A stretch of DNA of 64,000 nt. Origin: Bacillus cereus G9842. GTDB lineage: Bacteria > Bacillota > Bacilli > Bacillales > Bacillaceae_G. Below are positions 44,591-52,783 of this stretch, one piece after another (the stretch's first letter is position 1; every line of letters starts with the position of its first letter). The stretch is from assembly GCF_000021305.1 (NCBI RefSeq), contig NC_011772.1:2890001-2954000 (forward strand), written 5' to 3'. The notes beneath the pieces were generated by a model that was given only the letters and a program-made list of their open reading frames with translations, ran no database searches and was not told the DNA's origin. Both the position numbers and the translations under genes were made by a program.

Positions 44591-45112
44591 TCATTTGGGA
44601 TTATGATACTCATATCTCTTTTTCAAATAATCTTTTTCACATTGCAACGGTTTGTATTCCACTATTTTCCCTTGCTTCTTTTGCGTTTCAGTAACAACCC
44701 ATTCCCCTTTTTCAAGTTCAAGGTGTTTTATCACATTTGTATCGTCTATTTCTTTATAGAGTAAAAATGCTTCAAGCGGCTTTACAAACAATCTTGGCTC
44801 TCCTCTATATCCACCACTTTCAAAAACTTTAGTTAACGAATTATAATACGTATCATCAATCCGACCACCATACATTAAATGTGCAGCTTCTAAATCTCTT
44901 TTATTAACTTCCCAAAAGCCACCTTCATCAAAATCCAAATGAAATACGGATTTAATGTCCTTCATAATATTTTCCACATACTTTTCATCCCGAATTTTAC
45001 TTTCTTCGAGACAATCTGAAGTTAACTTTGGTGCATCTGTTTGAGAATGTACAACGTGTTGTATCGATACACACAAAATAAATATGCTTAAGATGTACAA
45101 TATTTTTTTCAT
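44591..45112 (-). CDS. secreted protein of unknown function
   Basis: 173 residues. The start MKKILYILSIFILCVSIQHVVHSQTDA is a signal peptide with cleavage likely near Ser-Gln. The mature part is acidic and helical with FHLDFDEGGFWEVNKRDLEAAHLMYGG, and two cysteines (one near the start, one in PLQCEKDYL) that could form a disulfide. No family recognised. No operon partner; it converges on the catalase gene. Confidence 0.65.
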   Translation of the reverse strand: MKKILYILSIFILCVSIQHVVHSQTDAPKLTSDCLEESKIRDEKYVENIMKDIKSVFHLDFDEGGFWEVNKRDLEAAHLMYGGRIDDTYYNSLTKVFESGGYRGEPRLFVKPLEAFLLYKEIDDTNVIKHLELEKGEWVVTETQKKQGKIVEYKPLQCEKDYLKKRYEYHNPK

Positions 45113-45185
45113 AATTACATATCACCTCAAATGATTTAGATACTATATTATTTGAGGCTTACAATATTCTTATGCTAGAAATGAG

Positions 45186-45222
45186 AAAGGTCCTATAAAA
45201 TAAATTTTTTATAGGACCTTTC
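45186..45222 (-). terminator. terminator of the amidohydrolase gene
   Basis: AAAGGTCCTATAAAA pairs with TTTTATAGGACCTTT, T run on the minus strand. Confidence 0.9.
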
Positions 45223-45225
45223 CTT

Positions 45226-46980
45226 TTAATATTGCTTTATCAAATTCACGGGCGGGGCAACTACCTTACTACTTTTCACATCATATAATCCTATAGGTGT
45301 TACTCGTATAAAAGGCAAGTGCGTCGCAGAAAAGAATAAAATCGTAAATGCTGGATCGTTATAAGCATATCCTCGCGCTTGCAGTAAGTTCACCATCTTT
45401 TTCTCTTCTTGTATTAATTCACTCATCTTTACATCCGACATAATCCCGAGCAATGGTAATGCAATTTCGTGCAATACTTCATTCTTTTCAGCAATTACAA
45501 TCCCTCCGCCAAGCTCTTTTACTCTATGAAAAGCTGTAAGCATATCTTCTTTACTCTTTCCAATAAGAATGATATCGCTTGTACCTGAATAAGAACTAGC
45601 AAGGCCACCTAATTCATTCGCAAAACCTTTCACAACTGTATTCACTCGCCAACTGCCATCACGGGCAATCATCATGAGGAAACATTCATCATGAACAATA
45701 GACAGTTCATTAAGGCCTAAGTCGATTTCGCTAACGTATGGTTTTGTTATAACGTTATTCAATAAGTGTATACCTGCTTTATTAGAAAAAACCATATCCT
45801 CTTTTTCTATGGTCCAGTCTAACAGTAGTGGAGTTACTTTGAAGTTACTCCATTCTATAAGTAACGATTCATTTTTGTTTACTCTATCACGCTTTACCCA
45901 TTGTCCTTTTGCGATTACACTCGTTGGCACCGGATTTTCTTTACTTTCTAAAATATTGACATTGGCGATTCTACCTGTCGCAATTGAACCATGCACATGC
46001 TCCATATTATAATAGCGAGCAATATTATAACTTGCCATATGGTATGCATCTATTACTGGCACTCCTTGTTTTATCGCGGTAGAAATCATAACGTTTGTCA
46101 TTCCATTTGCATAAAACGAAGGATGTGAGCCGTCTGTAGTAAGAATAAATCTATCAAACTGCTTTACGCCTAGTTCCAACAATTCTTTCAGTAAAACTTC
46201 TAAATCTGGACGGATTGAAGAATTTCTTAGGGAAACAGTGTAACCTTGCATAAGACGAGCGAAAGCTTCCTGCCCTGTCATCGCCTCATGATCACAATCT
46301 GTACCTAACAGTTTTAACTTCGCTAAAGTCGTTTCAGATGCACCTGGAAAATGTCCTTCTACTTTTTTATGTAATCGTTTCGTTTCCTGCACCCAATGTA
46401 ACATTTCATCATCACCATGTAATAATTTGGGCCATGCTGTTAGCTCGCCGCCTTGAATCACCGCTTCATGCTGTAGCCACTCTACTATTTCTTCACTATT
46501 AAACAAAGATTCCCCGTTTTGTAATTCAGTCTGTCCATCAAAACGGCACCACCAATACATACTTGCTGGAATCTTATTGAATTCATCTAATAAACGAAAT
46601 GCTTCTTCACGCTTTAATGTGAAAAATAAAGTTAAATTATCATTAATAAAAGTTGTTGTCCCAAACTGCATCGCATGATTCGCTAGCGTCTCTGGGTTAT
46701 ACAACTGATATGGATGTGCATGGGGTTCTATGTAACCGGGTACGACATACTTTCCTTCACAATCAACAACTTCACACTCCGTTAATTGCTTTGGCAGCTG
46801 CTCCCCTACATATACAATTCGATCATTATATATCCAAATGTGCGCTGTCATCCACTCGCGTATATAGGAATTTAAATATGTTACATTCTTTAATAATATG
46901 TGTGGACTTCTTGTGCCGTCTAGTACTTCAACATGTTCTCGTAATTGCTTATTACTCCATTTAAAATGATTTTGTCCCAT
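45226..46980 (-). CDS. adenine-deaminase-like amidohydrolase
   Basis: 584 residues, adenine deaminase family (YerA-like). Metal ligands: YIEPHAHPYQLYNPE; later HFPGASETTLAKL and LTTDGSHPSFYANGMTNV. The C-terminal adenine-deaminase domain contains NELGGLASSYSGTSDIILIGK and RVKELGGGIVI. The family converts adenine to hypoxanthine; YerA-type members are less certain in substrate. The ATG at 46980 follows GTGGAG; GTG 46995 is the alternative. The 340 bases upstream hold only a terminator. Confidence 0.82.
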   Translation of the reverse strand: MGQNHFKWSNKQLREHVEVLDGTRSPHILLKNVTYLNSYIREWMTAHIWIYNDRIVYVGEQLPKQLTECEVVDCEGKYVVPGYIEPHAHPYQLYNPETLANHAMQFGTTTFINDNLTLFFTLKREEAFRLLDEFNKIPASMYWWCRFDGQTELQNGESLFNSEEIVEWLQHEAVIQGGELTAWPKLLHGDDEMLHWVQETKRLHKKVEGHFPGASETTLAKLKLLGTDCDHEAMTGQEAFARLMQGYTVSLRNSSIRPDLEVLLKELLELGVKQFDRFILTTDGSHPSFYANGMTNVMISTAIKQGVPVIDAYHMASYNIARYYNMEHVHGSIATGRIANVNILESKENPVPTSVIAKGQWVKRDRVNKNESLLIEWSNFKVTPLLLDWTIEKEDMVFSNKAGIHLLNNVITKPYVSEIDLGLNELSIVHDECFLMMIARDGSWRVNTVVKGFANELGGLASSYSGTSDIILIGKSKEDMLTAFHRVKELGGGIVIAEKNEVLHEIALPLLGIMSDVKMSELIQEEKKMVNLLQARGYAYNDPAFTILFFSATHLPFIRVTPIGLYDVKSSKVVAPPVNLIKQY

Positions 46981-47141
46981 TGTATTCAACTCCACTGTTA
47001 TATTAGTTAATATTAGAAATAATTAACAAACTAAAGTATCATCTATTCATAACTCCCCTTTATACCCCCTATTACTTTCATTATATGAAAAGATTATAAA
47101 AATAACAATTTTCAGAAATAAACACATTTCTTTTCTTCAAA

Positions 47142-47180
47142 ATAAAAAGAATGCCATGCAACTGACATCCTTTTTATTTT
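47142..47180 (-). terminator. imperfect terminator after the serine hydrolase gene
   Basis: AAAAAGAATGCCA and TGACATCCTTTTT form an imperfect stem with T run on the minus strand, 145 bases after the hydrolase stop. Confidence 0.4.
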
Positions 47181-47323
47181 TATCGTAAGCATTAAGATTG
47201 ATTTTCACTTTGAAATACACTTGATGCCATATCATAAATGCAACTACTGTCCATAGTTGCGAACTTAAAAAAGCACCTCTTTTAAATATAACTATAAAAA
47301 AATTCCATTCACTTTCTTTTCAT

Positions 47324-48490
47324 CTATTTATTAAATTCAATTTGCATCATTTTATTAAACTGTGGAACAATATCGACCCCACCTATAGAGTTGAGACTGA
47401 TAGCCAATGTATGTTTGCCTCCAATTACTCCCCCAGCAAAAGTTGTAAATCCAGGAATTCCTCCTCCATGCCCCCAAACTGAAACACCGTTTGGAAGTTT
47501 AGTCTCATAGATTCCAAGACCGTATGCGTCACCAACCCCTTTTCCTTCTATAGGAACTGTAGTAAGCATTTCTTTTAGCTCGCGTTCCTTCAGTAACTTA
47601 CCACCGAGTAAAGATGAAAAGAACTTATTTAAATCATTTGCATTAGAAATCATATCTCCAGCTGCATTAGCTAAACTCGGATTATAATAAGTAATATCTT
47701 TCAACTCGCCTGTTCCTTCCATTTTTACATATCCACGAGCATGATTCTTTCCTGGGATGACGGGTGAATTTCCTGGTAAAAACGTATTTGATAGGTCCAA
47801 AGGTTCAATAATTCGCTTTTCGATTTCTTCCGCATAACTATTTCCAGTTATTTTTTCAATAAGCATTCCTAGTATTACGTATCCTGTGTTTGAATACAAC
47901 CAGTCTTTACCCGGCGAGAAATCTGGAGGCAGCGAAAGGCCTATTTTCACTATTTCTTCTGCTGTATACGTTTTTTTCGAATTCATTATGTCCGCGTCTT
48001 TTGACTTTAAGTATTCAGCGATACCACTCGTATGATTCAAAAGTTGTCGTATCGTAATTTGATTACCATTATACCCATTTCCTTGCACGAGACCCGGTAG
48101 CCACTTTTCAATTGGATCGTCAAGTTGTAAGCGCTTTTCTCCTACTAATTGAAGAATAGTCGTGGCAGTAAACGACTTCGTCACACTACCAATCCGAAAG
48201 CGATAATCCGAATTCACCGGTTTCTTTGTACTTAAGTCCGCCAAGCCAGCAGTAAAACTACTAGTTTTTCCGTTATTAGACGCCTTAGCTAATATTCCTA
48301 CAGCACCAAGCTGTACTGTTTCCTGCATTACTTGTTTCCAGCCATTACGATTCTTTTGATCATGTACTTGTGACGAACTAGAAATATTTTGAGTTGACTC
48401 TGCAGTCACAGTAAAACCAGGTGTGAATAGAGCAGTACCCGCTAATAAAACTGCAAAACTTGCTAACTTAATTGAATTACATTTTTTCAT
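47324..48490 (-). CDS. secreted serine hydrolase (class C beta-lactamase/D-peptidase fold)
   Basis: 388 residues. A signal peptide (SIKLASFAVLLAGTALFTPGFTVTA) precedes the penicillin-binding-fold domain. The catalytic triad motifs are SVTK (nucleophile Ser and Lys), YSNTGY and HGGGIPG in place of KTG. Length and layout match the B. cereus alkaline D-peptidases, which cut D-amino-acid peptides; beta-lactamase activity is not implied. A GGAGG-like site precedes the ATG. Monocistronic. Confidence 0.85.
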   Translation of the reverse strand: MKKCNSIKLASFAVLLAGTALFTPGFTVTAESTQNISSSSQVHDQKNRNGWKQVMQETVQLGAVGILAKASNNGKTSSFTAGLADLSTKKPVNSDYRFRIGSVTKSFTATTILQLVGEKRLQLDDPIEKWLPGLVQGNGYNGNQITIRQLLNHTSGIAEYLKSKDADIMNSKKTYTAEEIVKIGLSLPPDFSPGKDWLYSNTGYVILGMLIEKITGNSYAEEIEKRIIEPLDLSNTFLPGNSPVIPGKNHARGYVKMEGTGELKDITYYNPSLANAAGDMISNANDLNKFFSSLLGGKLLKERELKEMLTTVPIEGKGVGDAYGLGIYETKLPNGVSVWGHGGGIPGFTTFAGGVIGGKHTLAISLNSIGGVDIVPQFNKMMQIEFNK

Positions 48491-48640
48491 AAAGCTTTCT
48501 CTCCTCCATTAATATCGGATTGATTCAAGCTATACTTTCATCCTATATGATAAATCTCTCTTTTTTCTTATCCATTCCTTACGAAATACTTACGTTTAAA
48601 TTTAAATACGGTAAACTGAGGAAGAGTTATGCATGCAAAT

Positions 48641-48682
48641 AAAAAGAGAACATGTTTTCATTTTTTATGTAAACATGTTCTC
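48641..48682 (-). terminator. terminator of the membrane-protein gene
   Basis: GAGAACATGTTT pairs perfectly with AAACATGTTCTC; five T follow on the minus strand. Confidence 0.88.
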
Positions 48683-48748
48683 ATAAACATTTAAAATTCT
48701 ATATCAACTTGTCATCCTATTCTTTGCACAACTAATCTAAATTCCTTT

Positions 48749-49255
48749 TTACCAGCCCGCACTAGCATTCATACCATTTCCAATAATAGAAAGTAATAGC
48801 GGCCATAATACTGGTCCCAATGTAAGAAATACATTTAGAAGTATGAGCATTTTATATCCAACGGTGAAATTGTGATTTTTACGATTAACAAATACTAAAC
48901 TGATTAATGATATTATAGTCGTTAAAAATAATACTAACATTAGCAACCAATACCACACCATTAAACTAAGACTCCATGGTGTTAATAGCTCATGTATGAT
49001 ACAAAATGAGATTCCTAATACAGCAAAACTAAAACTAGTCACCGATGTTTTTATAAGCCATTTATTTATTTTTTTATCGTATGTATTTTTACAATATAAA
49101 TCTATTAAAGTATATAAAGATAAATATGCCATTAATACACCTATCCAAGACAATAACCAGTCTCCGTCCCCTTTGAATAATACGTACAGTAACCAACACA
49201 TACCTACTGCAGAAAAAACAAAGGAAATAAGTATGCTTTTTAATACCGATTTCAT
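48749..49255 (-). CDS. membrane protein of unknown function
   Basis: 168 residues with about five hydrophobic segments: ILISFVFSAVGMCWLLYVLF, WIGVLMAYLSLYTLIDL, FSFAVLGISFCIIHELL, MVWYWLLMLVLFLTTIISLISLVFV, MLILLNVFLTLGPVLWPLLLSI. No family recognised. It lies just downstream of the toxin island but nothing ties it to it. Upstream 49256-49427 shows no gene. Confidence 0.6.
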   Translation of the reverse strand: MKSVLKSILISFVFSAVGMCWLLYVLFKGDGDWLLSWIGVLMAYLSLYTLIDLYCKNTYDKKINKWLIKTSVTSFSFAVLGISFCIIHELLTPWSLSLMVWYWLLMLVLFLTTIISLISLVFVNRKNHNFTVGYKMLILLNVFLTLGPVLWPLLLSIIGNGMNASAGW

Positions 49256-49427
49256 TACATTTTCACACCCTTAAAAAATCAAAAATTAATTATATTTTAT
49301 AAAAATTAAGTATAGGTTAACATGTAATAAAGTATAAGTAAATAAAGTTAATTTTGTTTACCTATTTGAAGACGGTTTCATATAAAAAAATAATTCATGT
49401 TAATCAAATTTCCGTATAAAAAAAGAA

Positions 49428-49453
49428 AAGGTGGATATTTATGTATCCACCTT
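49428..49453 (-). terminator. terminator at the distal end of the toxin island
   Basis: AAGGTGGATA pairs with TATCCACCTT, T-rich tail on the minus strand. It overlaps the stop of the frameshifted small gene. Confidence 0.85.
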
Positions 49454-49611
49454 CCCATCTTCCTCTACCCACTTCATTATTTCTTCCACATCTAAATCCG
49501 TATACGTCTTTTCACCATAACGAACAGACTCATATAACGGAATAATATCTCTCGTTCTACAAATTCTCTTTTGCCATTGTTACATCGTTTCAGAGAATCT
49601 TCTCTGTTCAT
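49439..49611 (-). pseudogene. frameshifted small gene at the end of the toxin island
   Basis: Behind AGGTGAG an ATG at 49611 starts MNREDSLKRCNN. One inserted base after codon 12 (near 49576) would join it to WQKRICRTRDIIPLYESVRY and on through LDVEEIMKWVEEDGKVDT to the TAA at 49439, which lies inside the terminator. The restored protein would be about 57 residues, acidic at its end. Family unknown. Good ribosome site, coherent frames on both sides and a terminator at the stop support a real gene with a one-base deletion. Confidence 0.5.
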
Positions 49612-49747
49612 GGTCTCATCTCACCTAAACTCGTACTTCTTTTTCTATTCTATAATTGCACATAGTACTCCATAATGGTTCAACCATCATAGAATACGTA
49701 TTTTCAAACACCCTGTCACTTTCCTATCTCACTTAAAGATTCTCTTT

Positions 49748-50245
49748 TCACTCTTGATCATCATAAGCATCACCCAGTGATTCAAATTCACTCTTTAGCC
49801 AATAACAATATTGTCCATTATTCTTAATAAGTTTTTCAAGTAAGTCAGTGAATGAAGTGGCAATAATTTGCGACTCCCCAACTATTCCATGCCGATCAAA
49901 GAAACTATCATAACATCTACCTAGTCTTTCTTCACTAAGATCTATTGTTAAATATTCATCCTTGCCATCATTGCATATAATATACCAAGTTGATGAAATA
50001 TCTTCTTCACATAACTCTCCTACAATTACGGGATTAGCCAAAATAAACCCCTTTGGGGTAACAATATGAATAGGATATTCCTCATTTTCAAATAAAGTTA
50101 GACCACCACAAAGACTATAAAATTCTTTTAAATCACCTGGTAGCATATGCTTATTCTTATCAATTAACGGTAATTCTGTAGGCTCCTGAACTCGACAATT
50201 AGGTAATGATTTTACTTTTTTAATCAACTGATTAATATTTTCCAT
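49748..50245 (-). CDS. SMI1/KNR4-type immunity protein
   Basis: 165 residues of the SMI1/KNR4 superfamily: LPNCRVQEPTELPLIDKNKHMLPGDLKEFYSLCGGLTLFENEEYPIHIVTP, then WYIICNDGKDEYLTIDLS. SUKH-group proteins are a common immunity type for nuclease toxins. The gene begins 5 bases after the HNH-like toxin cassette, behind GGGAG, so it very probably neutralises it. Between it and the next remnant (49612-49747) nothing is seen. Confidence 0.85.
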   Translation of the reverse strand: MENINQLIKKVKSLPNCRVQEPTELPLIDKNKHMLPGDLKEFYSLCGGLTLFENEEYPIHIVTPKGFILANPVIVGELCEEDISSTWYIICNDGKDEYLTIDLSEERLGRCYDSFFDRHGIVGESQIIATSFTDLLEKLIKNNGQYCYWLKSEFESLGDAYDDQE

Positions 50246-50250
50246 CTGAA

Positions 50251-50760
50251 TTACTCCCTAAAATTATATTGATTAAAAGCCCTATAATACTCTTGCTTAG
50301 CTAAACGTGGTACATTCGCAGCATCAAACATTTTTTCCGTCAATTCTTGTATTTCCTTTGTTGAAACAGATTTCCACTCTACTTTACCTCCAACCTTTTT
50401 CCCTGTTTTATCAAAGAGCCATTGTCTATAAACAGCTTTAGTATCATTGTGTTGCTCTTTAGTTAAAGCTATATTTGGAGTATTCGCCCCTCTACTAACA
50501 TAATCAGGGACATTATGTTCAGCCCATACATCCATAACGCCATGATGATTTTCTAATGGTGAATTGCTTGGTCTATACGGTACTACATCGTATGGTTCTG
50601 TAGTCTTACCCTTACCACCATCTTTAGACTTCGCAAACTTATAAAAAGCTTCTAATAATTCGCCTTGAGGTATTTTGTTTACAATAGTTCCACCAACACT
50701 AGAGAATGCATAGGAAGCATTTCTCTTAAATGATTGTAACATTTCAAGCGTAGGCTTCAA
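50251..50760 (-). CDS. orphan C-terminal toxin cassette, HNH-like nuclease
   Basis: 169 residues from a TTG at 50760 with no good ribosome site. Residues 1-52 are the shared pre-toxin segment (KPTLEMLQSF..KFAKSKDGGKGK). The tip from about residue 57 has paired histidines, SPLENHHGVMDVWAEHN (His72, His73, His82) and ALTKEQHND (His104), as in HNH/treble-clef nuclease toxins of LXG and Rhs proteins. The same frame stays open about 30 codons upstream and matches the LXG toxin there, so this is a detached tip, probably silent. Immunity gene follows. Confidence 0.75.
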   Translation of the reverse strand: MKPTLEMLQSFKRNASYAFSSVGGTIVNKIPQGELLEAFYKFAKSKDGGKGKTTEPYDVVPYRPSNSPLENHHGVMDVWAEHNVPDYVSRGANTPNIALTKEQHNDTKAVYRQWLFDKTGKKVGGKVEWKSVSTKEIQELTEKMFDAANVPRLAKQEYYRAFNQYNFRE

Positions 50761-50838
50761 TTCTTTTGCTAGTGTTATTGCATTAGCAATTGTACTTACT
50801 CCACTTGATGCTTTTGCTCCTTTTGTGATATGGCCTAT
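50606..50838 (-). repeat. pre-toxin repeat, copy C
   Basis: About 230 bases nearly identical to 54570-54802 in the full-length toxin gene. Homology ends on one side after the GGKGK codons and on the other near the codons for GHITK. From 50839 to 51052 no gene is seen. Confidence 0.88.
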
Positions 50839-51052
50839 TGAAGATTTAGCTAAACTCTTAAATCAATTTATATATATAAAAATACATTATGATAACAACA
50901 TGTTGATGAATTTACTAACAGTCAATTAGATATTATGGATATTTAGATAAAAAAACAGTGATAATTCCTAATTAGTTCTGCATCAATCTTACTTCTAGCT
51001 CACTAGATCCCTTACCAACATTACCCTTATAGCTACTTTAACACAAACTAAA

Positions 51053-51087
51053 AAATCCACAGTGTAAAAAGTTGAACACTGTGGATT
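51053..51087 (-). terminator. terminator of the second toxin/immunity cassette
   Basis: AATCCACAGTGT pairs perfectly with ACACTGTGGATT, just after the second PoNi-like stop. Confidence 0.85.
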
Positions 51088-51094
51088 ATTACAT

Positions 51095-51817
51095 TTATTT
51101 TCCTTGATAATGCACCATATCATAAGGGTAGTATAAAGTATTTTTTAAACTTGAATCATCTAATTTTAAAATCTTTACGATTGCTCCGCTTTCGTAACTC
51201 CAATAACCATTGTAGATATCATTTTTATTTTCATGTGAATCATACCAGCCTGTATCACTATGCCCCTTATACCATTTTCCCTCTAAATATTCTTTCAATT
51301 CCTTTACTGATACTGATTCTTCTTTATTCTTTGCATTGACCACACGATAAATTGATTTATATGGGTCTGCAAAGATAAATTCTGTGGTATTCCCTTCCCA
51401 ATTTTCATCTTTATAACTAAATAAAAAATCAATCAAATAATCATTCAGTTTCTCTTTTTCTACCAACTTTTCTAATTCAATTATATAATCTTTTGAAACA
51501 TCTAGCATTATCCCAATAGAAAGAACCCACAATAAATCTATATATCTATATTTGCCACTCCACCCCTTTTTCATCGCCTCAATTATTTCGGGGTAAAAAT
51601 CTCTTAGTACTTCCATAGGTCTTCCCATTGAATATAAACAATTAAATTTATCAATACAAATTGATTCAATATATCCATAAGCTCTTTTAATACTACCTAA
51701 ATCATTTGGTCTTTCATTTTTTACTTTCATTGCTAATTCTTTATACTTTTCTATTCTATTATTCTGTCTATTTAAATAATCCTCGAAATAATCTTCATTT
51801 TTTAAAATATCTCTCAT
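51095..51817 (-). CDS. PoNi-like (DUF1911) immunity protein
   Basis: 240 residues, the usual PoNi length. Conserved stretches: YRYIDLLWVLSIGIMLDVSK, EKLNDYLIDFLFSY, LKEYLEGKWYKGHSDTGWYDSHEN and YWSYESGAIVKILKLDDSSLKNTLYYPYDMVHY, all mirrored in the larger PoNi protein at 52784-54031. It should protect against the PoNe DNase cassette that ends 10 bases upstream. The ATG at 51817 has AAGGAG six bases before it; the TTG at 51835 has none. Confidence 0.85.
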   Translation of the reverse strand: MRDILKNEDYFEDYLNRQNNRIEKYKELAMKVKNERPNDLGSIKRAYGYIESICIDKFNCLYSMGRPMEVLRDFYPEIIEAMKKGWSGKYRYIDLLWVLSIGIMLDVSKDYIIELEKLVEKEKLNDYLIDFLFSYKDENWEGNTTEFIFADPYKSIYRVVNAKNKEESVSVKELKEYLEGKWYKGHSDTGWYDSHENKNDIYNGYWSYESGAIVKILKLDDSSLKNTLYYPYDMVHYQGK

Positions 51818-51827
51818 TTCATTCTCC

Positions 51828-52505
51828 TTACTCAATTATTTTCTTCCCAGAAGAATCCAAAATGCTTTTAACCACATTACCATCCTTATCAACATTAATT
51901 AGTATATTTTGTACATTTTCAGGATTCAAAAGCATTTCTTCTCGAATTTTATCTGCCATTTCTTCTCCAACAGTTGATTCCAAACGTCTAGAACCATCTA
52001 TCCATGTTTCGCTCATTTGCTTTCCATCTTTTGTATTTGAAAGTTGCGCAGTATTATACTTAGCCTCCGCTATTACATACTTAGGCGGCGGAGATGAATT
52101 TTCATATATACCATCTATTCCCTTAACAATTTTTTGATCTAATGTTAATACACGATCATCACTAATTCTAGTATATGTTTGACTTTCAAAAAAGTCATCC
52201 ATCTTCATTTCACCATAATTTCCTTTACGCTTCGTTGTTTTTAAAGCTACTTCGCCACTTTCTACTGATTCTATTACCGTACGTTGTTGTGCTCTAGCTG
52301 CTTCTAATGTTTGGGCTACTTTTCTAGATTCCTTAGCTATTTCACCAGTTTTACCCTTACTACCATCTTTAGATTTCGCAAACTTATAATAAGCTTCTAT
52401 TAATTCACCTTGAGGTATTTTGGTTACAACAGTTCCACCAACACTAGAGAATGCATAGGAAGCCTCTTTCTTAAATGATTGTAACATTTCAAGCGTAGGC
52501 TGCAA
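51828..52505 (-). CDS. orphan C-terminal toxin cassette, PoNe-type DNase
   Basis: 225 residues from a TTG at 52505 without a clear ribosome site. Residues 1-52 are the pre-toxin repeat. After a spacer, RKGNYGE begins a PoNe domain (PD-(D/E)xK nuclease fold): GIDG (Asp131), YVIAEAKY (Glu147, Lys149) and GKQMSETWI (Gln163, Trp168). The active residues are all present. The frame remains open about 30 codons upstream into LXG-protein-like sequence but has no start codon, so it looks like a displaced tip. Its PoNi gene follows. Confidence 0.8.
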   Translation of the reverse strand: MQPTLEMLQSFKKEASYAFSSVGGTVVTKIPQGELIEAYYKFAKSKDGSKGKTGEIAKESRKVAQTLEAARAQQRTVIESVESGEVALKTTKRKGNYGEMKMDDFFESQTYTRISDDRVLTLDQKIVKGIDGIYENSSPPPKYVIAEAKYNTAQLSNTKDGKQMSETWIDGSRRLESTVGEEMADKIREEMLLNPENVQNILINVDKDGNVVKSILDSSGKKIIE

Positions 52506-52590
52506 TTCTTTTGCTAGTTTTTCTGCATTAGCAATTGTACTTATTCCACTTGATGTCTTTGCGATATGACCGATTTTATTTAGCGCCTTT
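52351..52590 (-). repeat. pre-toxin repeat, copy B
   Basis: About 240 bases clearly homologous to copies A and C but more diverged; its upstream codons read GHIAKTSSGIST instead of GHITKGAKASSGVST. It probably came from a different LXG parent. 52591-52665 shows no gene. Confidence 0.85.
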
Positions 52591-52665
52591 AACTTATTTA
52601 CTTCTCCTACATAATATATATACTCTGAAATACTCTACTTAATTTACAGAACCATTCGTAAACAC

Positions 52666-52707
52666 AAAAATAGTGGCAGTTGGATTCTCCAAACTACCAC
52701 TATTTTT
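52666..52707 (-). terminator. terminator of the main toxin/immunity unit
   Basis: AAAAATAGTGGCAGTTGG pairs with CCAAACTACCACTATTTTT with small bulge. It separates the active unit from the orphan cassettes. Confidence 0.85.
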
Positions 52708-52783
52708 AAATTCTTCATTCATTAAATTACGTATAAATTAGTTTTTTAACGTTACTCATGATGCGTATATTTCGATTTGTTCA

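Noticed and set aside
47238..47258. GCAACTA/TAGTTGC hairpin as a riboswitch or terminator
   Set aside because: Short 7-bp stem without T run or conserved surroundings.
50881..51052. Possible extra gene or repeat between the HNH cassette and the second PoNi gene
   Set aside because: All frames are closed by stops and the sequence only shows the end of repeat copy C and AT-rich spacer.
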